From Hygrocybe punicea (taxonomy: Eukaryota; Basidiomycota; Agaricomycetes; Agaricales; Hygrophoraceae), in assembly GCA_963556145.1 (NCBI GenBank), contig OY744468.1, positions 2,728,001 to 2,792,000 of the forward strand: a DNA stretch of 64,000 nucleotides, read 5' to 3'. The position numbers and the translations under genes were made by a program. The number at the start of each line of letters is the position of its first letter. Position 1 is the stretch's first letter. Below the pieces are notes generated by a model. The model was not told the origin of the DNA. It worked only from the letters and a program-made list of their open reading frames with translations, and searched no databases. Shown here piece after piece: positions 56,447-64,000 of the stretch.

Positions 56447-57008
56447 TCATGCCGAGCCATCGGACAGAATATTGTTCTTGTTCGGTGACGGCCACATGAA
56501 AAGACATGAATAGATTTCAGGCACATCCTAAACAATCAAAAGTGGGGTCAGTGTAATGTTGTAAACACACTGGGGGAGGCATTCAATGTCGTGAAAAGCA
56601 GCAGCTTTACCAGGCCGCACGTCAACAAGAACCGCCGTAAATGCGGTGTTCCACATTTCCCTGGTACAGCGCCCTACCAAGGAAACAACGGCACTGTCAT
56701 TTGCTGCCATACTAGTGATTATTGCCATGCAGCAAGATGGTAGTGTGTTGGAATCAAGAGAAATTACCTTGGCCAACGTTGATGGTGCGACTCAGGATGT
56801 GATGGAATAAGGTGATTTCTGACCAAATAAAAACAAATGCCCATTTTAGGGTATCATATCTACTAGAAAACATAGAATAATGGCTACGTGGGGAATGAGC
56901 AATCTCATAGAGGATGTGCAATTTGTGCAGCGCTGCTATGACCTCTTCTTTGCTATCCAACTTCCCTACTGCGTTAAATGTGTCCAACAGCGGCGTGACA
57001 TCACGCAT
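56447..57008 (-). CDS. Small hypothetical multi-exon gene, divergent from the ULP gene
   Basis: Starts M-R-D-V-T-P-L-L-D-T-F-N-A-V-G-K near 57008, with L-H-K-L-H-I-L-Y-E-I-A. A middle exon gives S-A-V-V-S-L-V-G-R-C-T-R-E-M-W-N-T-A-F (about 56580-56715), flanked by AG and GT signals. A last exon after an AG reads D-V-P-E-I-Y-S-C-L-F-M-W and ends TGA at 56447. No family recognised. It shares a short intergenic region, with a palindrome, with the plus-strand ULP gene. Sequence from 56201 to 56446 has no gene. Confidence 0.4.
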
Positions 57009-57089
57009 GTGTGATGTCACAGGACCACATTACATGTGACCCGGCATCACATGATTGAACAGCTCTCTTTGTTCTCAACCATCACGTGC
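56995..57089. promoter_or_regulatory. Bidirectional promoter-like region with GTGACATCAC palindrome and CACGTG
   Basis: GTGACATCAC, 6 nt, GTGATGTCAC at 56995-57020 is an inverted repeat with a 6-nt loop. It is followed by TACATGTGAC, ATCACATGATT and ATCACGTGCA. It lies between the minus-strand gene and the ATG at 57112. Confidence 0.55.
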
Positions 57090-57111
57090 ATAACCTCACA
57101 TCAATCGAATA

Positions 57112-58920
57112 TGCCATCTCTCCTACTCCCCGTCCTTTTCACGGTCTCTGGTGGAAACACCTACCACAAATCTCTGGAAGGGACCACATCTGTCGAGTTT
57201 GAATGCAAAGGATCATGGTAAGTCATCATGTTCAGCATCCTAATCATCACTCACTGTCATATACAAGTGTTTGTTGTATTTTGACAGAGGACAGCTCTGT
57301 GACCATGCAACTATTGGTGGAACGCGATGTTGTCAGTTGCCAGGTGATTGTCAGTCTTCAACAGCCCACCCTTGATATTCAAGTAATGTTGTAGGCCACC
57401 AAACCAAATGAAGAGCAGATACGGGGCTTGGTATTGCATGTGCTCGTTTCTCGGCATGTGGATAAAGCCACATGCGTGTTTTTAGGCAGAGAGAACAATG
57501 GTACGCCACCATTTCAATAAGCTTACATGTGACTGCAATTGATACTCAGAGATTGTTTCAAAACATCAAATTGGCATTTATTTCGACAACGAGCATGCAT
57601 CCTGGACATCAGATATGTATGCGGATTTGCTCAGTTTGCTCACCAGTACACTGGGCGAAAGTAGCATCAAGTATTTACAGTGAGTATCACACATTCATCA
57701 TACCACAACTAATCTCTACTTCAACAGAAATGACATCGAAACCAATGGCCGATTTTTGCAGTTGAATGAAAGGCCAGATGCGGTCATGTACATCACATTG
57801 CCATGGCCAGGCCCGTCACTCACCTCAGGTGTTCTAGGTTTGAAAACACGTGTACTGTTGCAAAATACTCAGAGCAGGGTGCTGTTCCGTGGATGTCATA
57901 TCAACGTTTGGAAAAGGATTGGCTAGATGACGAACTGATTAATTTCGGTACCCAGTAGGTACATTTCAACCCTCCAGTGCAGTAGCTTATTCCCCGTTTC
58001 AGTTACACTCTGCAGCAAGCAGCAATCCATCAGCCGGAGTTGCCGGCAAACATACACATATTCATTACTTTTTTCATGGAGAAACTGAGGTGCACGTTGC
58101 TTGGTTGTTCATATAACTTCATTTCCTCTAAATCTGGTCATAGGAAGAACGGGGTGAAGGATGAAGGCAATCGACATATTTTCGCTCCCATACTTGGTCT
58201 TTCCTGTTCCCACTGGGTGAGTGTAGTCAGTTTTTGTGAAGGCAACATCTCACTTCACCATCAGTGACCACTGGTATTTGATTATCGTGGCAAATCCTGC
58301 TGCATGTTTGTTAGAAAATCCTCCTGATGGACTACACACGTAGTTATCCATTTCAGCTTTGCATTGAACTTACTCATCGTCGGTTAGCGTAACATTTGTT
58401 CTCGATTCACTGCCCCCAGCACACCATCAAAAAGATATATCCCTGGTTCATGCGTGGCTAGCCTGCATTGCGAAGAACACCAGACAGGTGAAAAAGCTGG
58501 CACCTATCAAGAGAATCACCCCCAAGGTGAACCACGTCTGACCTCCGTGTTGCGAATGAATTGAACGTTTGTTTCCAGGTACCTGTCCAGCCGAATTTTG
58601 ATGATTGCGGCATCTACATGCTGCACTTCCTCCGAATCTTCTTAGAAAACCCAATAGAAATGATGAACATCATGCTGGGTGACGAGATTGCTATCAGAGC
58701 TGCCAAAGATCCATGGCAAGACGGGCGGATACCCACGCTCCGTCAGGAACTCCAGGGGGCGTTGCGCAGGCAAGCTGTTCGTAATTGCATTCAGGGTGAT
58801 GCGCTGGAAAGGGTTGTATTGGAAGGAAAGGAGGGTTCATCCGGTGATGTTAAATTGGTCCCCGGTTGGTTTGAGGCCCCAACTATGGTATCAGATTCTG
58901 ACAGTTCATCGGATTTGTAA
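57112..58920 (+). CDS. ULP1/C48-type SUMO protease (Ulp2/SENP6-7-like), multi-exon
   Basis: Opens M-P-S-L-L-L-P-V-L-F. Middle exons give an uncharacterised domain with I-G-I-Y-F-D-N-E-H-A-S-W and Y-A-D-L-L-S-L-L. The peptidase part reads D-W-L-D-D-E-L-I-N-F-G (about 57930), then the catalytic His in DHWYLIIV (58265-58290), Asp in VLDSL (58401-58411), Gln in PVQPNFDDCG with Cys (58582-58610), and Y-M-L-H-F-L. The H, D, Q and C all being present and the DHW-Y-L-I-I-V...L-D-S-L style resemble Ulp2/SENP6-7 enzymes, which remove SUMO from proteins. It ends at 58920, only 143 bp before KDZ transposase 2 on the same strand. Intron ends at 57957 and 58320 are odd (one donor may be degraded or misread). 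Confidence 0.72.
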
Positions 58921-59063
58921 CATTTTCCTGTCCTCAAATGTATTTGTATATCAAGCGACGTAATAATCTTTATTATTATCCATGTGTTTTGCCTCGTGTA
59001 TTGGTCTTTATAAGGCGTGTCATTTTCTCACTTTTCCCACACTCATCTAACTATTGTTCATCC

Positions 59064-62000
59064 ATGCCGAAATCAAAAGTCATTTCCCGGTCGGGAAAAA
59101 AAAAGGAATTTGCCAGAGAGGTTGAATTTATGGTGGTGGAAAAGAAACGAGGTGGAAAGACAGTCAAGGCTCGTCCAGTTATTCGTCCACCAAGTCCTGT
59201 AAAACAATCACACAGGAGTGAAGATCTTCCCTTGCCCTCAACGTCGTTTGTGGAAGAGGAGGACCCTCAGACAAGGAGACATCGCAATAAGCGTGGAAAG
59301 GTTGACACAACTATTATCTGTACGACTTGATTTTGATTGCATGTCAATTAGACACAGAATGATGAAATGGAAGCCTGGAAAGCGATTCACAAGCAATACC
59401 TCTCCGAACTCTTATCATCTGAGGCCCCCCCTTCCGATGTTACATGCCAGTCATGTCTGATGGCCGATATCACCATTCGTTGCCCTGATTGCTATGGTTG
59501 CCCTTCATTCTGCCAGTGTTGTTGTTTGCAGACACACATTCATAATCCATTCCACAGAATTGAGATATGGAACGGCAGATGTTTCCTGAAACATGACCTT
59601 AATACGATTGGCCTGGTCATGCGTCTTGGCCATGGTGGAGGCGATTGTCCGTCATACAGAAAAGATGGCCCCCAGCCATCTGTCGAAGATACATATCTGC
59701 ATGATGTTCTTATGTCAGGTGGTGGTGAGGAGGACGATTTGGATCCGGCTTTGGCAGTTCACGCCGAGGAAGATATCATAACTGTCACTCATACGAATGG
59801 AATTTACCGACGTCGAATCCGATGGTGCTCCTGCCCAGATGCCCCCACTCGAGATATTCAACTACTTCGAATGCATTTGTATCCTGCAACAGCAAAACGG
59901 CCGTTGTCAGCATTCACTTTCCAGCTCCTGGATCATTTCTACATTGATTCGATGGAGTGCAAAACATCTGCAAACAACTTTTATAACAAGTTAAGGAGAC
60001 TGTCTTCCAATGCATTTCCAGATACATTACCGGTTCGTGATATACTAGTTGTTTTGTTACATTGTGCATACAGAACGGAGTACTGAGTTATGGTGTTCAG
60101 GATCGTTATCGTGAGCTAATGAGGGTGTCAAGACAGTGGCGATACTTGCACCTCAAGAAACGATTCGGCTTTGGGCATGACACTGAGAGGGAGCCTGGTA
60201 ATGGCGATCTGGCATTGTTTTGCCCTGCATGTCCCCAGCCAGGGATAAATCTTCCGCAGAACTGGATGGATGGACCGCATCAGTGGGTCATTCTGATCAG
60301 CTTTCATGTAGTTCCACACCAAACAGGGAAACAGGTGGCTTTACAGGCCCAGCATCGTCGTTGATGGCAATTTCAAAGCTGAGCAGATTAACATGCGGAA
60401 GCCTGATGATGACGTTGGGCTTATCGATGGACAAGGCTATATGGTTGAGGATGCACCTTATCGTGCTCATCTGGCAGCTTCCCTGGAGTCCAAAGAGGTA
60501 TTTATTGAATTGTGAATTTCGTAAATGCTAAATCAATGATCATGTATCAGAGGTCACAGTGCTCCAATCACAAGGCCGTCAACCAAGCAAACGCCAATCG
60601 TCATAACTTATACGCTACTGGCATCGGTGCATGTGCATGTGCCAAGCATGGTTGCTTTGTACCCCACAGTGTCGTCGACTTCCAGAAGGGTGAACGGTTA
60701 GTCATGTATTTTGAGCTATGAATCGTGACAAATTTATTAAAGAGTCTGCACCAGACACATGAACGTTGATTATTCAATATGCAACGCTCTCAATAGGCTG
60801 TGCCACAGTGGTATCACCCAAGCACTGGTGGAATATGATATTGCCCGCAGTTGGCTGATCAATTTTGCTAAAAGGGTTTCCGATTCCGACCACCTCACTC
60901 TCCCTGAGGCGCTTGAGATCATTGGGGCTGTGGGCAAGTTTCATCTTGGTGCACATGTTGCCAAGTGTTTTGCCCTATTCAGTCTCAACTTCGTTCGTGG
61001 TGCTGGTCAGCAGGATGGTGAAATTTTGGAGACACTGTGGGCTATCATCAACAAGATTTCCAGTTTTATTCGTTTCATGTCAAAATCCCAACGACGTGAG
61101 ATCTTGGATGACCTTATGAGGGATTCGAATTGGAAGAAGTTGGTAGGAATGGGTAGGTGATTCATAGGCATGTCATCAATACATATCATCACCATAGCTG
61201 TCACACAGTTCGGTCTTTGTTGAAACGATATGATAAAGCAGTAGATGGAATGCAGGAAATGAAGGCAGCCTTTGAGGAGCTTTCCAAAACTGTGGATGAG
61301 CAAGTGCTGGCAGAGTGGAAGGAAGAAGAAAGAAGGGCAATGGATTTCCGTGGTGACTTCTTGAGGGTATTCGACGTCAGAATGGAGAAAGGTTTGTCTT
61401 GTAAAATGTTGGTGTTTTGGACACGGTAATGATGTTTCACCAGCACCATCGCAGGCTGAGATCAGGTTGAGACTGATGACAGGGAATCCCAAAGATGTAA
61501 TGGCTGGTCGGGTGACCATCTTAAATGAAGGAATAAACATAGAACAAGCACAGTAGGATGTATCCTCATTCTCATCGATCATCTCTTTGACATTTGTTTA
61601 CCCTACAGGAATACTCTGAAAACAACAGCTCGTGCTGTTCAAAAAACGGGCAGTTTCACAGACAAGGCAAATCTGGAGGATCGGCGAAATAGACTGCAGT
61701 CTCGGATCGACTCGTTCCACAGAAAAATACAAGGAATACTTGGTGAAGATGTGGATGAGTGTAATCTGGTCAATTATGATCCCACTGCTGATGACTGGAT
61801 TGTGGATGTGGATGAGGAGGGTGGGGTAGATGAAGAAAATGATGACCATGTTGCAGAATGGCCAGAAAATTGCTGACTCACAATGCCATCGACCTTAGGA
61901 GTGGAGGAATGTGCTCGGCTGGGTTTGGAAAATTTGGTGGCTCAGGAGGTGGAACTCAGGGTGGGCCAAGTAAATGATTGTTTGGAAAACTTGAGGATGA

Positions 62001-62627
62001 CACTGGGTGAGAAAATGGTAATCTTTCGAACCTCTGTTCGTGGAGCAAACAGCCAGAAGAAGAAGACTCGAGCATGGGACGACATACATGCCATCCAGCA
62101 AAAAGTTGGTAAATATGCCACCAGATACAGGCAGGCTCATCGAGCATTGGTCAATCTAGGGGGGAATGCAGACATTTTGGATCGTTTCAAAGTGCTGAGG
62201 CAGGAGGATATCAAGATGAGTGGTGATATGCTTGAGGAGAATAGAGTGGGCCAGAGGAGTCACAAGCTGCCCTGGATCTGGCGGAGGAAAGAAAGGAATA
62301 ATACTGGTGACAACGATTGGATGCAAGAAGGTGAATGGTTCTGCTACAGCAATTCATGGAAGATCTTACTGCTATACAGTGTATCGTGTAAACTGGCTCT
62401 GTGGCAAGGCCAGATATGATCGGTGGTCTGAAGAATTGCAAAGCGTCAAGTCAGAAATGGGTAACGTGATTCGTTGGCTGCAACACCAGAAGGTGCAATG
62501 GGAAGCACGTCGTGACAAAGTTGGTCTGGGACTGAGGGGGCACATCTGTTATGCGGAAAAACAAATGGTAATGTGGAGGAATATGATAGCACAAGCAGAA
62601 ACTGCCTTTTCCAACAAGATGGAGTAA
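59064..62627 (+). CDS. KDZ family transposase 2 with CxC2 cluster, one in-frame TGA
   Basis: ATG 59064 opens a basic N-terminus. CxC2 cluster CQSC...CPDC...CQCCC...H at 59440-59560 with W-N-G-R-C-F. Then F-G-F-G-H-D-T-E-R-E-P-G-N-G-D, CPACPQPGINLP, W-L-Y-R-P-S-I-V-V-D-G-N-F (about 60335-60375, first Asp), GACACAKHGCFVPH...VDFQKGER (about 60625-60695), N-V-D-Y-S, and Q-Q-D-G-E-I-L-E-T-L-W-A (about 61010-61040, Glu). The helical C-terminus ends F-S-N-K-M-E at 62627. The same order of motifs and most intron positions match KDZ 1. Between the catalytic core and the C-terminus TGA 61874-61876 is in frame; KDZ 1 has Arg (CGT) at the aligned position (A-E-N-A-R-I-S-L / P-E-N-C-stop-L-T-M). The rest is open, so decay looks recent. 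Confidence 0.88.
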
Positions 62628-62749
62628 TACATATTATTAGAGAAGATATAGTTGAACAGAAGAAAGTAATATATTTTTAACCAACTGGACCATAACCATC
62701 TGCCAAGAATGACCAGCAAGCCAATATATGGTATTTGCCAACCCATGTC

Positions 62750-63760
62750 CCATGGCTGATGGTATACTAACCAGGATTGGCCAATCCATGGCCAACCGAA
62801 ATACCCAGACCTGTCGGCCAATCCACCTTTCATGGCCAGCCGACATACCGAGACCTGTCGGCCAATCCATGTTCCATGGCCAACCCAAATACCCAGACCC
62901 GTCGGCCAATCCATGTTCCATGGCCAGCTGAAATACCCAGACCCATCGGCCAATCCATGTTCCATGGCCAACCGAAATACCCAGTGTGGTCGGCCAATCC
63001 ACCTTTCATGGCCAGCCGACATACCCAGACCCGTCGGCCAACCCACGTTCCATGGCCAGCTGAAATACCCAGACCTGTCGGCCAATCCACCTTTCATGGC
63101 CAGCCGACATACCGAGACCCGTCGGCCAATCCATGTTCCATGGCCAGCTGAAATACCCAGACCCATCGGCCAATCCATGTTCCATGGCCAACCGAAATAC
63201 CCAGTGTGGTCGGCCAATCCACCTTTCATGGCCAGCCGACATACCCAGACCCGTCGGCCAACCCACGTTCCATGGCCAGCTGAAATACCCAGACCTGTCG
63301 GCCAATCCACCTTTCATGGCCAGCCGACATACCGAGACCCGTCGGCCAATCCATGTTCCATGGCCAGCTGAAATACCCAGACCCATCGGCCAATCCATGT
63401 TCCATGGCCAGCTGAAATACCCAGACCCATCAGCCAATCCATGTTCCATGGCCAACCGAAATACCCAGTGTGGTCGGCCAATCCACCTTTCATGGCCAGC
63501 TGACATACCCAGACCCGTCGGCCAATCCATGTTCCATGGCCAGCTGAAATACCCAGACACGTTGGCCAATCCACCTTTCATGGCCAGCCAAATTACCCTG
63601 GGCTGTCGGCCAATCCATGTTCCATGGCCTGCCAAGATACCCAGACCAGTGGGCCAATCCATCTCCCATGGCCAGCCAAAATATCCAGACCCGTTGGCCA
63701 ATATATCCCCCTGCTTCGGCCAACTCATGTCCCTCAGAACATAGACCCCTCGGCCAAGCC
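62750..63760 (+). repeat. 44-bp-period tandem array 3, 3' of KDZ transposase 2
   Basis: About 23 units of TCGGCCAATCCATGTTCCAT and GGCCAGCTGAAATACCCAGACC, period 44 bp. The position of CGGCC(A/C)ATCCA and A-A-A-T-A...C-C-C-A is shared with array 2 although the rest has diverged. All three plus frames and some minus frames are open, which gives the many ORFs seen. Confidence 0.92.
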
Positions 63761-64000
63761 ATCTCCCCTGGACAAACATATTGGTCGGCTGAGATTTGCT
63801 GGCCCACTCGGAGTGGGAATTGTCCCTCTCGGCTGAGCCATGTCTTGTGGAAAAGATATGCTGTAAGGTGTGATGAAATTTGTCTGGAACAAGACTAAGA
63901 AGACATGGAGCCTTTGTCAATGACGCTTCTCCCTTGGACAGATGTACTTTGTCCCTCTGACAGGTGGGGAACATTTCTACTTATGTACCCTGCTTACTGT
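63761..64000 (+). other. Array tail and flank
   Basis: Diverged units then GGAAAAGATATGCTGTAAGG (about 63850), matching the tail after array 2 (GGGAAAGATACGCTGCAAGG). No gene. Confidence 0.6.

Noticed and set aside
62750..63760. CRISPR-like appearance of the regularly repeated arrays
   Set aside because: Units are contiguous tandem repeats of 44 bp with no unique spacers, and the genome is a eukaryote with spliced genes.

Overview
The window is nuclear DNA of a filamentous fungus, most likely an agaricomycete basidiomycete. Coding regions are broken by many short introns (about 45-65 bp, GTRNGT...YAG). Two KDZ-type (Kyakuja-Dileera-Zisupton) transposases with the CxC2 cysteine cluster are present, and several low-complexity, lineage-restricted gene families look basidiomycete. 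Almost everything is mobile or repetitive, and there is no clear housekeeping gene. Two 200-N scaffold gaps (19906-20105 and 53109-53308) show it is a draft assembly.

Layout. 1-1971: 5' end of a Ty3/gypsy-like LTR retrotransposon on the minus strand (LTR, primer-binding site, start of gag). 1985-8430: minus-strand module with a TET/JBP-type dioxygenase gene, KDZ transposase 1 and a 44-bp-period tandem array at the 3' side. 8775-16.6 kb: an autonomous Helitron with one 2581-codon ORF whose C-terminus is a USP-like cysteine-protease domain. 17.7-19.6 kb: a lysine-rich hypothetical gene. 20106-25754 repeats 14297-19905 across gap 1 and is probably an unmerged contig overlap. 25.8-26.8 kb: an 82-bp palindromic satellite with 246-bp higher-order structure. 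27.0-32.9 kb: three hypothetical genes, one ATP-grasp-like. 33-38 kb: inverted-repeat elements and a 50-bp array. 38.9-48.2 kb: a JmjC-type gene with an acidic repeat linker and SUMO-interacting-type motif, a second hypothetical gene, and another 44-bp array. 48.3-49.7 kb: tandemly repeated exon-like units. 50031-56200: a 6.2-kb near-palindrome flanked by a matching 7-bp direct repeat. 56.4-63.9 kb: a small divergent gene, a Ulp2/SENP6-7-like SUMO protease gene, KDZ transposase 2, and a third 44-bp array.

How it may fit together (inference). Three modules share one plan: palindromic TGATGTCAC/CACGTG-rich promoter, gene(s), then a 44-bp array in the same orientation relative to the genes. Their cargo is DNA- or protein-modifying enzymes (TET/JBP dioxygenase, JmjC oxygenase, ULP protease). 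This fits the known association of basidiomycete KDZ transposons with TET/JBP genes and of Zisupton-type elements with ULP proteases, and extends it to JmjC. Four of these genes carry a single in-frame stop in an otherwise open reading frame, so decay seems recent.
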